Origin: CBDFHF01 sp965247565
Lineage (GTDB): Bacteria > Pseudomonadota > Gammaproteobacteria > Methylococcales > Methylomonadaceae
Assembly (NCBI GenBank): GCA_965247565.1
Contig: CBDFHF010000003.1
Location: 620,001-684,000, forward strand
Reading direction: 5' to 3'
Length of the DNA: 64,000 nucleotides
Shown piece after piece: positions 1-9,024 of this stretch. The notes under the pieces were generated by a model. It had not been told where the DNA came from, ran no database searches, and saw only the letters and a program-made list of their open reading frames with translations. Both the position numbers and the translations under genes were made by a program. Every line of letters begins with the position of its first letter. Positions within the stretch are counted from its first letter, which is position 1.

Positions 1-78
1 TGAAATTAATGATACCTGTTCGGCATGCTCGGGCAGGTGAATGCAAGCCAAGTAACCTATGTTAAATAGTTACCAACT

Positions 79-1533
79 ATGAACAACAGACCTAACTTTC
101 CAAACATTGGTAAAGTAGTTTCGGTACGCGGAAGCGTGGTGGATAGTCGGTTTGACCAGCAATTACCGTCTATCTATTCAGTGTTGCGAACGGGTGAAAA
201 AAAACAAATCATCATCGAAGTACTCGCACAGTTGGATGCTTATCATGTGCGCGGTATCGCTTTAACGCCAACTCAAGGCCTCGCTCGAGGTATGTTTATA
301 GAAAACACAGGCGCCCCTTTAAGTGCACCGGTCGGTAAAAACATTCTCTCGCGCATGTTCGACGTGTTTGGTAACACCATCGACCGTCAGGCAACGCCAG
401 CCGACATTCAATGGCGCTCTGTGCATCGGGCCTCGCCGCCTCTGGCAAGACGCTCAACCCAATCAGAAATTTTTGAAACAGGCATTAAGGTTATAGACGT
501 ATTGGTGCCGCTAGAGCGAGGTGGCAAGGCCGGATTATTTGGCGGTGCGGGCGTAGGAAAAACCGTGCTACTCACCGAAATGATCCACAATATGATTGGA
601 CATCAGCACAACCCTTCAACATCACTCAGCCCAGGTGTCAGTATTTTTTGCGGCATCGGGGAACGCTGTCGCGAAGGCGAAGAGCTTTACCGTGAAATGA
701 AGGAAGCAGGTGTACTATCGAACATGGTAATGATTTTCGGGCAAATGAACGAACCTCCAGGCGCACGTTTTCGAGTGGGTCACGCCGCATTGACCATGGC
801 GGAGTATTTTCGGGACGACGAACATCGCGATGTGTTGCTGCTCATAGATAATATTTTTCGCTTTATCCAGGCCGGCATGGAAATCTCTGGCTTAATGGGA
901 CAAATGCCCTCAAGACTAGGTTACCAACCCACTATGGGCACCGAGTTATCCGGACTTGAGGAGCGTATCGCCAACACGGACAATGGCGCCATTACCTCAA
1001 TCCAGGCAGTTTACGTGCCAGCGGACGACTTAACTGACCCAGCGGCGTCTCATACTTTCTCGCATCTATCAGCTTCTATTGTTTTATCTCGTAAACGCTC
1101 CAGTGAAGGACTATTTCCAGCCATTGACCCCTTGCAATCCAATTCGAAAATGGCCACACCCGGCATTGTTGGTGAGCGGCATTACCGTTTAGCCCAAAAA
1201 ATTCGCCGAACCCTCGCACAATATGAGCAACTTAAAGACATCATTGCCATGCTCGGCCTGGAGCAGCTTTCGCTGGAGGATCGCAAGGTAGTCGCCCGTG
1301 CCCGGCGATTGGAACGTTTTCTTACCCAACCTTTTTTTACCACCGAGCAATTTACCGGTTTAAAAGGTCAATTGGTCAGCCTAAAAGACGCTTTGGATGG
1401 TTGCGAGCGGATTTTGAACGATGAATTCAAGGATTATCCCGAAAGTGCGTTGTATATGATCGGCAAAGTCGATGAAGCAAAAAATAAAGTAAAATCAGGC
1501 AATTTTAATGTCAATGACCCGGTCGACTCATGA
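79..1533 (+). CDS. atpD: N-ATPase F1 subunit beta
   Basis: Catalytic beta subunit of an F1Fo ATPase, 484 aa. Walker A GGAGVGKT lies at about residues 155-162. The catalytic-glutamate motif near residue 194 reads GERCREG where ordinary F1 beta has GERTREG. It is first in a nine-gene run ordered D-C-Q-R-B-E-F-A-G, the hallmark order of the alternative N-type ATPase; the usual operon is I-B-E-F-H-A-G-D-C. The next gene overlaps by 4 bp. The protein is more divergent than a housekeeping beta and has an extended C-terminus. The upstream 78 bp show no clear Shine-Dalgarno. Known of the family: N-ATPases are secondary, horizontally spread enzymes thought to pump ions out at the cost of ATP. The main ATP synthase must lie elsewhere. 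Confidence 0.95.
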   Translation: MNNRPNFPNIGKVVSVRGSVVDSRFDQQLPSIYSVLRTGEKKQIIIEVLAQLDAYHVRGIALTPTQGLARGMFIENTGAPLSAPVGKNILSRMFDVFGNTIDRQATPADIQWRSVHRASPPLARRSTQSEIFETGIKVIDVLVPLERGGKAGLFGGAGVGKTVLLTEMIHNMIGHQHNPSTSLSPGVSIFCGIGERCREGEELYREMKEAGVLSNMVMIFGQMNEPPGARFRVGHAALTMAEYFRDDEHRDVLLLIDNIFRFIQAGMEISGLMGQMPSRLGYQPTMGTELSGLEERIANTDNGAITSIQAVYVPADDLTDPAASHTFSHLSASIVLSRKRSSEGLFPAIDPLQSNSKMATPGIVGERHYRLAQKIRRTLAQYEQLKDIIAMLGLEQLSLEDRKVVARARRLERFLTQPFFTTEQFTGLKGQLVSLKDALDGCERILNDEFKDYPESALYMIGKVDEAKNKVKSGNFNVNDPVDS

Positions 1534-1919
1534 ACCTTAAAGTACTATTGCCATTCCAGATTTTCGCCGAAAAAACAGCAGTCTCACGGATTATTGCGGA
1601 AACACGTCAAGGTTCATTTGGTTTGTTGCCACGTCGACTTGATTGTACTGCCGCCTTGTCGCCGGGAATTTTAATCTACGAAACCGACAAGGAAGGTGAG
1701 AGCTACCTCGCTATTGATGAAGGCGTCCTGGTTAAGACCGGCCCGAACGTGCTAATTTCAGTGCGAAGAGCAATTAGCGGGACAAGCATTGCGCAATTAC
1801 GTGACGCAGTAGCACAGGAATTTTTGACGCTGGACGAAAATGAACAAACTGTTCGCTCGGTCATGGCGAGGCTGGAAGCCGGATTTTTACGTCGATTTGC
1901 GAATTTTCAGCATGGCTAA
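1530..1919 (+). CDS. atpC: N-ATPase F1 subunit epsilon
   Basis: 129-aa epsilon subunit of the central stalk. Its N-terminal beta-sandwich begins MNLKVLLPFQIF and contains the family-type segment SFGLLPRRLD. The C-terminal helical part, after about residue 90, is rich in charged residues. It overlaps atpD by 4 bp and atpQ by 8 bp, so it is translationally coupled. Ordinary epsilon has about 135-140 aa, so length is normal. In the N-ATPase order epsilon follows beta directly, as here. Confidence 0.9.
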   Translation: MNLKVLLPFQIFAEKTAVSRIIAETRQGSFGLLPRRLDCTAALSPGILIYETDKEGESYLAIDEGVLVKTGPNVLISVRRAISGTSIAQLRDAVAQEFLTLDENEQTVRSVMARLEAGFLRRFANFQHG

Positions 1920-2253
1920 AAAACCCAAAAACACATCAAAAAGTACGCCTTCTTTTGTAGATCAAATAGACAGTAAAGCGTCACGCAAACTTAAAGCAAG
2001 ACGCAATAACATACCCGGCATTTGGTTCGGGCTCGGAATGATGGGATTGATCGGCTGGTCGGTGGTTGTTCCGACGTTACTCGGCGCCGCACTTGGATTG
2101 TGGCTAGATAAACATTACCCGGGCCAGCACCCCTGGACACTGGCTCTATTGATGACGGGACTTGCCATTGGCTGTTTCAACGCCTGGCTTTGGGTCGATA
2201 AGGAAGATAAAGCCATGCGGAATTCTCTGGATAATAAAGATGACCCTGAATGA
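1912..2253 (+). CDS. atpQ: N-ATPase AtpQ, AtpI-like membrane subunit
   Basis: 113-aa protein with a basic N-terminus and two predicted membrane helices (about residues 40-62 and 76-96), linked by a short loop containing DKHYPG. This is the topology of the AtpI/AtpZ family. The ATG at 1912 is preferred over an in-frame start at 1840, because the longer version would run 80 bp into atpC and add an unrelated leader. It overlaps atpR by about 14 bp. AtpI-like proteins help assemble the c-ring or supply Mg2+. In N-ATPase operons this gene regularly sits between atpC and atpR. Confidence 0.8.
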   Translation: MAKKPKNTSKSTPSFVDQIDSKASRKLKARRNNIPGIWFGLGMMGLIGWSVVVPTLLGAALGLWLDKHYPGQHPWTLALLMTGLAIGCFNAWLWVDKEDKAMRNSLDNKDDPE

Positions 2254-2548
2254 AATGCTGCCACTTTTACTAGTCACTGGATTCGGCGGGCTGTTAGGAT
2301 TAATTTTCTTCGGCGGGCTATGGTGGACAGTGCGAAAATCTTTGTCGTCAACAAGACCCGCGCTATGGATTTTATCTAGTTTCTTAGTGCGTATGGGGGT
2401 TGTCCTGATTGCATTTTATGTTGTCGCTGATGAGCAATTGATACCATTACTGTTGTGTTTGCTTGGATTTATCATGGCACGTTTAGTTGTCACCTGGCTT
2501 ACTCGAACCAGCACAGGTCGAAATCAACCGAACGCAGGAAAACTATAA
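2240..2548 (+). CDS. atpR: N-ATPase AtpR membrane subunit
   Basis: 102-aa hydrophobic protein with three predicted helices and an Arg between the second and third (FLVRMG), as expected for AtpR, the small subunit specific to N-ATPases. Its stop codon overlaps the atpB start (taATG). The start at 2240 overlaps atpQ; a second in-frame ATG at 2255 directly after the atpQ stop is also possible. AtpR is proposed to interact with the conserved c-subunit carboxylate during c-ring assembly. Its presence separates this operon from ordinary F-ATPase operons. Confidence 0.78.
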   Translation: MTLNEMLPLLLVTGFGGLLGLIFFGGLWWTVRKSLSSTRPALWILSSFLVRMGVVLIAFYVVADEQLIPLLLCLLGFIMARLVVTWLTRTSTGRNQPNAGKL

Positions 2549-3243
2549 TGAACCTTAGCCCCGATCAGATAATTTTTTGGCAATCCGGTATTTTTAAACT
2601 CAATGCCACCATTGTTTATAGCTGGGCACTCATGTTGATATTGGCTGTTGGTGCAAAGCTTATCACCCGTCATCTTTCCACGGATCTGAAACGTTCGCGC
2701 TGGCAAAATCTGCTGGAAATCATCGTCACCACTATTGAGAAACAAATCAAAGAAGTAGGACTACAGAAACCGAGACAATATCTTGGCTTTCTGGGAACAC
2801 TTTTTTTGTTCGTTTCTATGGCCACTCTGTGTACCGTCATCCCAGGATTTGAACCGCCGACAGGCTCGCTATCTACGACTTTTGCACTCGCACTGTGTGT
2901 ATTTGTTGCCGTGCCATTCTTTGGCATTATGGATCAGGGCTTAGGGGGTTATCTTAAGTCTTACGTCGAACCCACTCCGATCATGTTGCCGTTTAATATC
3001 ATCAGTGACATCTCCCGCACATTGGCGTTGGCTGTCCGGCTGTTTGGCAATATGATGAGCGGGGCGATGATTATTGCGATTTTACTAATTATTACGCCGT
3101 TCATTTTTCCGGCGCTGATGACCGTACTCGGATTACTCACCGGCATGGTGCAGGCTTATATTTTCAGCATTCTGGCCGCCGTTTATATTGCCGCCGCAAC
3201 TCGAACGACCAATCCGGATGAAAACACCACATCCAACAATTAA
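2548..3243 (+). CDS. atpB: N-ATPase Fo subunit a
   Basis: 231-aa multi-spanning Fo stator subunit that forms the ion half-channels beside the c-ring. The conserved helix carrying the essential arginine is visible as SRTLALAVRLFGNMMSG (around residues 153-169). The ATG at 2548 begins MNLSPDQ and overlaps the atpR stop; an upstream in-frame start at 2455 would lie inside atpR and is rejected. The 28-bp gap before atpE carries an aagga ribosome-binding site. Confidence 0.92.
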   Translation: MNLSPDQIIFWQSGIFKLNATIVYSWALMLILAVGAKLITRHLSTDLKRSRWQNLLEIIVTTIEKQIKEVGLQKPRQYLGFLGTLFLFVSMATLCTVIPGFEPPTGSLSTTFALALCVFVAVPFFGIMDQGLGGYLKSYVEPTPIMLPFNIISDISRTLALAVRLFGNMMSGAMIIAILLIITPFIFPALMTVLGLLTGMVQAYIFSILAAVYIAAATRTTNPDENTTSNN

Positions 3244-3271
3244 AATTTTTCATTCACTTTAAGGATACCTT

Positions 3272-3553
3272 ATGGATAGCATGACCATTATTGCAGTTGC
3301 ATCAATTGTGATTGCCGGTGTCACTACCGGCTTCGGTACTATGGGGCCTGCTTTGGCTGAAGGTAAGGCCGTAGCAACTGCGCTCACTGCGCTGGCGCAA
3401 CAACCTGATGCCTCTGCCACCATCACTCGCACGTTGTTCGTTGGCCTTGCGATGATAGAGTCAACAGCTATTTACTGTTTTGTGATCTCAATGATTCTAA
3501 TCTTTGCAAATCCGTTCTGGAATCACTTTATTGCTCAGGCCGCAGGGCATTAA
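3272..3553 (+). CDS. atpE: N-ATPase Fo subunit c, Na+-type ligand set
   Basis: 93-aa double-helix hairpin. Helix 1 contains GPALAEGKA with an unusual extra carboxylate, E30; the polar loop contains AQQP. Helix 2 carries the ion-binding carboxylate E63 in the motif IEST..Y, that is E63, S64, T65 and Y68. These residues match the Na+ ligands of known Na+-dependent c-rings such as Ilyobacter tartaricus. N-ATPase c subunits are known to carry an additional carboxylate in helix 1, as here. The prediction is a sodium-translocating ring, by motif only. It has its own ribosome-binding site (aaggat). Confidence 0.93.
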   Translation: MDSMTIIAVASIVIAGVTTGFGTMGPALAEGKAVATALTALAQQPDASATITRTLFVGLAMIESTAIYCFVISMILIFANPFWNHFIAQAAGH

Positions 3554-3556
3554 TCC

Positions 3557-4393
3557 ATGCTTATCGATTGGTTTACCGTCGGCGCACAAGGACTCAACTT
3601 TATCATTCTGGTCTGGTTGATGAAGCGTTTTCTTTACCAACCAATCCTCGATGCCATTGATGCCCGTGAGCGACGGATTGCTGCAGAACTTAGCGATGCC
3701 GATGCTAAAAAAGCCGAGGCCCAACAAGAACGGGATGAATTTCAACAAAAGAATGACCAGTTCGATCGCCAGCGTGCCGCCCTCCTAAGCAAAGCGACGG
3801 AGGAAGCTAGTGCTGAAAAACTGCGGCTTCTCAGTGAGGCGCAGCAAGCCGTTGAAGCGTTAAGCGCGAAACACATGGAAACACTGAAAAACGATGCGTT
3901 TAATTTAAATCAAGCCATCAGCCGCCAAACTCAACAGGAAGTCTTTGCCATAGTTCGTAAGACGCTGGCATATCTGGCCAACACAGACTTGGAAGAACGC
4001 CTGAGCGATGTGTTTATTCGTCGCTTACAAGCATTGGATGATGACGCAAAATCCAGCCTGGCTCAAGCACTGGCATCAACCACTGAACCCGCTTTAGTAC
4101 GCAGTGCTTTTGAACTATCTGCGCAGCAACAAGCAGCAATTCAAACTGTGTTAAACGAGATTTTTTCAGCCAATCCTTCAAGCCCCGTTCAAACGGACAT
4201 TACTACCTGTTTTGTTACAGCTCCGGATGTCATAAGTGGTATTGAACTGTCTGCAAACGGCTGGAAAATCGCCTGGAGCATTGCAGAATATATTGCTGAT
4301 CTGGAGAAAAATATCAGCGAACGCCTAAATGAACAACTCAACTGCCAAGCCAAGTCGAATGCCAAACCTGTAGCCTATGAGAATGACAAATGA
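3557..4393 (+). CDS. atpF: N-ATPase Fo subunit b, long form
   Basis: 278-aa peripheral stalk subunit with one N-terminal membrane helix (about residues 5-25), then a long charged helical region to about residue 170 and a C-terminal globular part. It is much longer than ordinary b (about 156 aa). No delta (atpH) gene exists in the operon, and the C-terminal part probably supplies the delta-like contact to alpha. Such long b subunits are usual in N-ATPase operons. The stop overlaps the atpA start by 4 bp. Confidence 0.87.
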   Translation: MLIDWFTVGAQGLNFIILVWLMKRFLYQPILDAIDARERRIAAELSDADAKKAEAQQERDEFQQKNDQFDRQRAALLSKATEEASAEKLRLLSEAQQAVEALSAKHMETLKNDAFNLNQAISRQTQQEVFAIVRKTLAYLANTDLEERLSDVFIRRLQALDDDAKSSLAQALASTTEPALVRSAFELSAQQQAAIQTVLNEIFSANPSSPVQTDITTCFVTAPDVISGIELSANGWKIAWSIAEYIADLEKNISERLNEQLNCQAKSNAKPVAYENDK

Positions 4394-5964
4394 GTGTTCC
4401 GTCTAGTTCTCTGCAAGCTATTTTCGAGCGTACTTTCGCTAACATAAGCGAGACAAGAGAAACCTTTACGCCGCAACTCAAATTGCGTGAAGTAGGCACG
4501 ATTATGACTGTCTCTACAGGGATCGCCAAAGTCTCCGGTCTACCTGGTGTAGGTTTTGATGAATTATTACAATTTCCAGGCGATGTATTCGGTATTGCCT
4601 TCAACGTGGATGAGAATGAGATCGGCGTTGTGCTACTTGGTGATTACTGGCATTTGCACGCGGGTGATGAAGTCATTCGTACAGGTCGGGTCATGGACGT
4701 AGCGGTAGGTAAAGGATTGCTTGGGCGAGTCATTGATCCACTGGGAAGACCGTTGGATGGCAGTGACGGTATTGCCGTTAGCGACCGCTTGCCCATCGAA
4801 CGTCCGGCGGCGTCGATTATGGATCGTGCGCCAGTCACTGTGCCTTTGCAAACAGGTTTCAAAGTTATAGATGCACTCATTCCGATTGGCCGCGGTCAGC
4901 GCGAGTTGATTCTAGGCGATCGACAGACCGGCAAAACAGCCATTGCACTTGACACCATTCTCAATCAACGCGATCAAAACGTGCTGTGTGTTTATTGCGC
5001 TATCGGCCAGCGCGCTTCATCTGTCGCGAAGACCGTAGCCATTCTGAAGGAAAAAGGCGCATTGGAATATACCGTCGTGATCGTGACCGAAGGCAACGAT
5101 CCCCCCGGCCTTGCTTACATTGCACCCTATGCTGCGACAAGCATTGCAGAACATTTTATGGAAACCGGCCGCGACGTGCTCATCGTATATGATGACCTCA
5201 CCCAACATGCACATGCCTATCGCGAACTTTCCTTGCTACTGCGCAGACCGCCGGGCCGGGAAGCCTTTCCCGGCGATATTTTTTATCTACATTCTCGATT
5301 ACTGGAACGTTCAACTCGCCTGAGTGATGAGCTTGGCGGCGGATCTCTAACCGCTTTGCCCATTATCGAAACCGAAGCGCAAAACATGTCGGCGTATATC
5401 CCAACTAATCTGATTTCGATCACTGACGGACAAATTTACCTCTCGCCATCACTATTCGAATTAGGCGTGTTGCCCGCAATCGATGTTGGTAAATCTGTCT
5501 CGAGGGTTGGAGGCAAGGCCCAACTAGCCGCCTACCGTGCTGTAGCCGGTGATCTTAAGCTTGCCTATGCTCAGTTTGAGGAACTTGAGACGTTCGCCCG
5601 ATTCGGTGCTCGTCTGGATGACAATACTGGCAAGTCTATCGAACATGGACGGCACATCCGGGCTTGTCTGAATCAACAGGAGTTCTCGCCAGTATCCATG
5701 TCGGCGCAAATCGCTATCTTGCTGGCACTGGCGGAAGCACTTTTCGATCAAATACCTATTGATCGAATGTCGGATGCCCAGAATGCCATCAGTCAAGCCG
5801 CGGCAACTATTCCGCCAGAAATAGGCAAGCGCTTGGAAACCGCCAATCATTTAAGTGATGCAGACCGTAAAAGCATTATCGACATTGCCCGTCTAGCATT
5901 GGCTGTATTTCAGCCAGATTTTAATTCTGAGACAAATTCAAATCCGTTTAAGGAAAACAAGTGA
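4390..5964 (+). CDS. atpA: N-ATPase F1 subunit alpha
   Basis: 524-aa non-catalytic nucleotide-binding subunit. Walker A GDRQTGKT lies at about residues 176-183, and the motif SRVGGKAQ with the arginine finger near residue 371. It overlaps atpF by 4 bp and atpG by 4 bp. Length is slightly above the usual 510-513 aa. It is similar enough to housekeeping alpha to be confused with it, but the operon order and the absence of atpH place it in the N-ATPase. Confidence 0.95.
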   Translation: MSVPSSSLQAIFERTFANISETRETFTPQLKLREVGTIMTVSTGIAKVSGLPGVGFDELLQFPGDVFGIAFNVDENEIGVVLLGDYWHLHAGDEVIRTGRVMDVAVGKGLLGRVIDPLGRPLDGSDGIAVSDRLPIERPAASIMDRAPVTVPLQTGFKVIDALIPIGRGQRELILGDRQTGKTAIALDTILNQRDQNVLCVYCAIGQRASSVAKTVAILKEKGALEYTVVIVTEGNDPPGLAYIAPYAATSIAEHFMETGRDVLIVYDDLTQHAHAYRELSLLLRRPPGREAFPGDIFYLHSRLLERSTRLSDELGGGSLTALPIIETEAQNMSAYIPTNLISITDGQIYLSPSLFELGVLPAIDVGKSVSRVGGKAQLAAYRAVAGDLKLAYAQFEELETFARFGARLDDNTGKSIEHGRHIRACLNQQEFSPVSMSAQIAILLALAEALFDQIPIDRMSDAQNAISQAAATIPPEIGKRLETANHLSDADRKSIIDIARLALAVFQPDFNSETNSNPFKENK

Positions 5965-6893
5965 GCGACACGACTGCGAGCTTGAGTAGAAAAATCAATA
6001 GCGCCGATGATCTCCAATCCGTTGTTCGCACCATGAAGGCCTTGTCTGCATCAAACATTGGTCAATACGAACAATCGGTTCGGGCCTTGGCCGATTACTA
6101 CCGGACGCTGGAACTAGGATTGATGGTTTGTTTCCGCGCTAGCAAACTAAAAGATTCAATACCCGAAAGGCAAAATCAATCTACACCGCGTAACATCGGT
6201 GCCATTGTGTTTGGTTCCGATCAAGGGCTAGTCGGCCAGTTTAATGAAGTAGTAGCCGATTATGCGTTTAAGACACTGGAAACAATGTTCGGAGAAAAAC
6301 AAGTTTGGGCTGTCGGAGCGCGTGTTCATGCGCGTTTGTCGGAAACTGATTTGATCTCGACAGGGCTTTTCGCTGTACCCCACTCAGTCAAGGCAATCAC
6401 TCCGCTGATTGGGCAAATTCTTATCGAATACGAAGCGCTCCATACCCCTTCGACTTCGTTCAGTGCAGACCAGACTGATCCCACAGAACTTTATCTCTTC
6501 TATAACCGCCCAACTGCCGAGTCGGTATATGAACCCGTCAGTCAGCGTTTGCTGCCACTAGATAAAAATTGGGTCAATAAACTGAACGAACGACCTTGGC
6601 CGACAGCTAACTTGCCGGAAGTGTTCGGGGATTGCGCGGAGACGCTACACATACTGATTAGAGAGTATCTTTTTGTCTCTCTGTTTCGGGCATGCGCCGA
6701 ATCATTAGCCAGCGAAAACGCAAGCCGACTGGCAGCAATGGAACGCGCAGACAAAAACATTGACGAATTGTTGGAAAACTTCCATAAAACTTTCCACCAA
6801 TTAAGGCAAAATGGCATCGACGAAGAACTCTTCGACGTGATTTCAGGTTACGAAGCGCTATCAAATGGGAAAATACTGCATAGCAAATCATAA
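5961..6893 (+). CDS. atpG: N-ATPase F1 subunit gamma
   Basis: 310-aa central shaft subunit. The N-terminal helix begins with a family-typical pattern (LSRKINSADDLQSVVRTMKALS), there is a central Rossmann-like domain with GSDQGLVGQFN, and the C-terminal helix contains ENASRLAAMERADKNI. Longer than typical gamma (about 287 aa) through central insertions. It ends the operon. The 72-bp gap to dhaK on the other strand holds no clear terminator. Confidence 0.92.
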   Translation: MSDTTASLSRKINSADDLQSVVRTMKALSASNIGQYEQSVRALADYYRTLELGLMVCFRASKLKDSIPERQNQSTPRNIGAIVFGSDQGLVGQFNEVVADYAFKTLETMFGEKQVWAVGARVHARLSETDLISTGLFAVPHSVKAITPLIGQILIEYEALHTPSTSFSADQTDPTELYLFYNRPTAESVYEPVSQRLLPLDKNWVNKLNERPWPTANLPEVFGDCAETLHILIREYLFVSLFRACAESLASENASRLAAMERADKNIDELLENFHKTFHQLRQNGIDEELFDVISGYEALSNGKILHSKS

Positions 6894-6965
6894 AAATGCA
6901 TAACGCCAACAACGGCTACTCTATGATTAAAGCTTTTTACCAAGCCGTAATATCCCATTAATAAT

Positions 6966-7955
6966 TTAACATCCCCAACGTAACGCCGCTGTGTTAACGG
7001 GTGCGTCCCATAATCGCTGAAGTTCATCGTCCAGTAAAGTCACGGTGATCGAACAACCGGCCATGTCTAATGAAGTCGTGTAATTACCCACTAACGAACG
7101 ACTGATGATAACGCCACGTTTTTCCCAAAACTGAGCCGCTAAATGGTAAATCAGATGCAATTCCATGAGCGGCGTGGCGCCAAAGCCATTGACATGCAAA
7201 AGCACTTTTTGGCCAGGTTCGGGGTGTAATTCAGCGTCGATAGGGCTGGTTAACTGTTCAACGATGTCGCTGGCATTGCTTAGCGGTAAAGTTGCTCTGC
7301 CCCGTTCCCCGTGAATGCCTACACCAATTTCCATTTCATCATCTCTAATGCTGAAAGTGGGTTTGCCCAGTGCCGGAACGGTACAACTGGTTAAGGCGAC
7401 ACCCATGGAGGCAGTAACATTATTAACTTTATCGCCTAACGCTTTGCAGGTGGTCAAATTTGCGCCTTCTTCGGCGGCAGCACCAAGCATTTTTTCTATA
7501 ATTAAGGTCCCGGCGACACCACGTCGCCCTGTACTATGATCTTTTGCTAAAGATACATCATCGCTGACTAAAACACTGGCGTTGGCGCAGTCCAGCATTT
7601 CTGCAGCCATTTCAAAATTCATCACATCACCGGCATAGTTTTTGACAATGAAAAGGACACCGCCACCATCTTCCAGCGCTTGCGCTGCTGCCAGCATTTG
7701 ATCGGCACTAGGGGAGGTGAATATCTGACCGGGGCAGGCCGCATCCAACATACCGTGGCCTACAAAGCCGCCATGTAAAGGCTCATGACCGGAACCACCG
7801 CCGGAAATCAAGACGACTTTACCAGGTTTCGTCGAGTTTACCCGGCGAATAAAATGCGGAGCGGCATTGAGTTGAATAATATCGGCATGGGCTTTGGCAA
7901 AGCCCAGCAAGCTTTCATCAAGTAAGCTATCAACGCTATTGATAAATTTTTTCAT
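6966..7955 (-). CDS. dhaK: Dihydroxyacetone kinase substrate-binding subunit DhaK
   Basis: 329-aa DhaK, which binds dihydroxyacetone covalently. The N-terminal glycine-rich site reads GGGSGHEPLHGG, and the catalytic histidine that forms the hemiaminal is in GIHGERG (about residue 213). Phosphoryl transfer in this family requires DhaL (ATP/ADP bound) and, in the PTS type, DhaM. Neither lies next to it, and the protein ends before any DhaL domain. It follows a HAD phosphatase gene with a 19-bp gap, so the two are probably co-transcribed. It could work with a distant DhaL, or act as a triose-binding protein. Confidence 0.9.
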   Translation of the reverse strand: MKKFINSVDSLLDESLLGFAKAHADIIQLNAAPHFIRRVNSTKPGKVVLISGGGSGHEPLHGGFVGHGMLDAACPGQIFTSPSADQMLAAAQALEDGGGVLFIVKNYAGDVMNFEMAAEMLDCANASVLVSDDVSLAKDHSTGRRGVAGTLIIEKMLGAAAEEGANLTTCKALGDKVNNVTASMGVALTSCTVPALGKPTFSIRDDEMEIGVGIHGERGRATLPLSNASDIVEQLTSPIDAELHPEPGQKVLLHVNGFGATPLMELHLIYHLAAQFWEKRGVIISRSLVGNYTTSLDMAGCSITVTLLDDELQRLWDAPVNTAALRWGC

Positions 7956-7974
7956 AGCATAAACTCCGGTCGTG

Positions 7975-8775
7975 TTAATTTTGTAGGGCTTGGGTAATTT
8001 CGCGTATGTCCTGCATCACCCAGGTCGGCTGGTAATCGGTAGTTTTTAGTTCATCTAAATCCGATACCCCGGTTAATACTAGAATACTGCGGATGCCGGT
8101 TCTAACCGCACCCAAGATATCAGTCCCCATTTTGTCCCCGATAGCAACAATCTCTGCTGGCTCTAATCCGAGCAGCGCGATAGATTGCTGGTACATAATG
8201 GGTTCTGGCTTGCCAACACAGATAGGCGTAACACCCGTGGCGATTTCTAAGGCGGCTAAAATTGCGCCATTGCCATGCGTCAGTCCTCTTTCCGTAGGTA
8301 AAGTGGTATCGGCATTGGTACCAATAAATTTTGCTCCGGCCCTAATATTTAAAGTAGCGGTAGCCAGCTTTTGCCAGGTTAACGTTTCATCTTTACCGCA
8401 CACGACATAATCAGCCCCCATTTCATAGAGTCCCGTCAGGATAAAGCCGCTTTTCGACAAGGCTTGCTGTGCGCCATCTTCACCAACCACGTAAACTCGG
8501 GTTGTGGCAGGATTAGCTTGCTCTGATAAGTACAGAGCGGTCGCCAACGCAGAAGTCATAATTTCTTTAAGCTCAACAGCGACACCCATTCCAGCGAGTT
8601 TTATTACATATTGTTCAGGCGTCAAGCTGGCATTGTTGGTAGCCAAAATAAAACGCATGTGTTTGCTACGGAGGGTTTGAAAGAATTCTATCAAGCCAGG
8701 TATTGGCTGAATACCGTGCCATAAAACCCCATCCATATCGATGATGAGCCCGCGAATGTTTGTAAATGCCGACAT
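7975..8775 (-). CDS. HAD-IIA family sugar phosphatase (NagD-like)
   Basis: 266-aa HAD hydrolase. Motif I DMDGVLWHG (nucleophile D13, acid D15), motif II ATNNAS, and motif III/IV GDKMGTDILGA near the C-terminus. The cap between motifs II and III is of the C2 (class IIA) type found in NagD and phosphoglycolate or p-nitrophenyl phosphatases. Substrate cannot be read from sequence. Being first of a two-gene unit with dhaK suggests a role in triose or sugar phosphate turnover. Confidence 0.85.
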   Translation of the reverse strand: MSAFTNIRGLIIDMDGVLWHGIQPIPGLIEFFQTLRSKHMRFILATNNASLTPEQYVIKLAGMGVAVELKEIMTSALATALYLSEQANPATTRVYVVGEDGAQQALSKSGFILTGLYEMGADYVVCGKDETLTWQKLATATLNIRAGAKFIGTNADTTLPTERGLTHGNGAILAALEIATGVTPICVGKPEPIMYQQSIALLGLEPAEIVAIGDKMGTDILGAVRTGIRSILVLTGVSDLDELKTTDYQPTWVMQDIREITQALQN

Positions 8776-8811
8776 GAGTCTATATCTCGTTTAAATTAGG
8801 TGAAATTATTG

Positions 8812-8914
8812 ATCCGGCCTTACGAAGTATCAACTTTCCTTCGGCTTCGCCAGGGAACACAATGCTAGCGTGCCCTGAGCGAAGTCGAAGGGTAGCGCAA
8901 CTTCTTAGCCGGAT
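8812..8914. repeat. Long imperfect palindrome, MITE- or REP-like
   Basis: A roughly 100-bp stretch folds on itself. The outer arms are ATCCGGCcTTacGAAGT and ACTTCTTAGCCGGAT. The inner arms are CCTTCGGCTTCGCCAGGG and CCCTGAGCGAAGTCGAAGG. It sits in the divergent gap between the HAD gene and the PerM-like gene. It has no coding capacity and looks like a non-autonomous hairpin element. Confidence 0.65.
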
Positions 8915-9024
8915 ATATAGGTAAGTGCTTGGAAAGTATTATCATGGACTTATTTGATTTGCCCATAGGTTATGCGCGCCATTGTAGGTAGAATATTAAA
9001 AATAATAAAAATTATCCATCATTC

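Noticed and set aside
1840..1911. Upstream in-frame start for atpQ
   Set aside because: It would add 24 residues encoded inside atpC with no AtpI-like character; the 1912 start is normal.
8869..8893. TGCCC ... GGGTA pair inside the palindromic element as a further micro-insertion
   Set aside because: The centre is 14 bp and the outer arms (ACTTG, ATT) do not match; it belongs to the larger hairpin.
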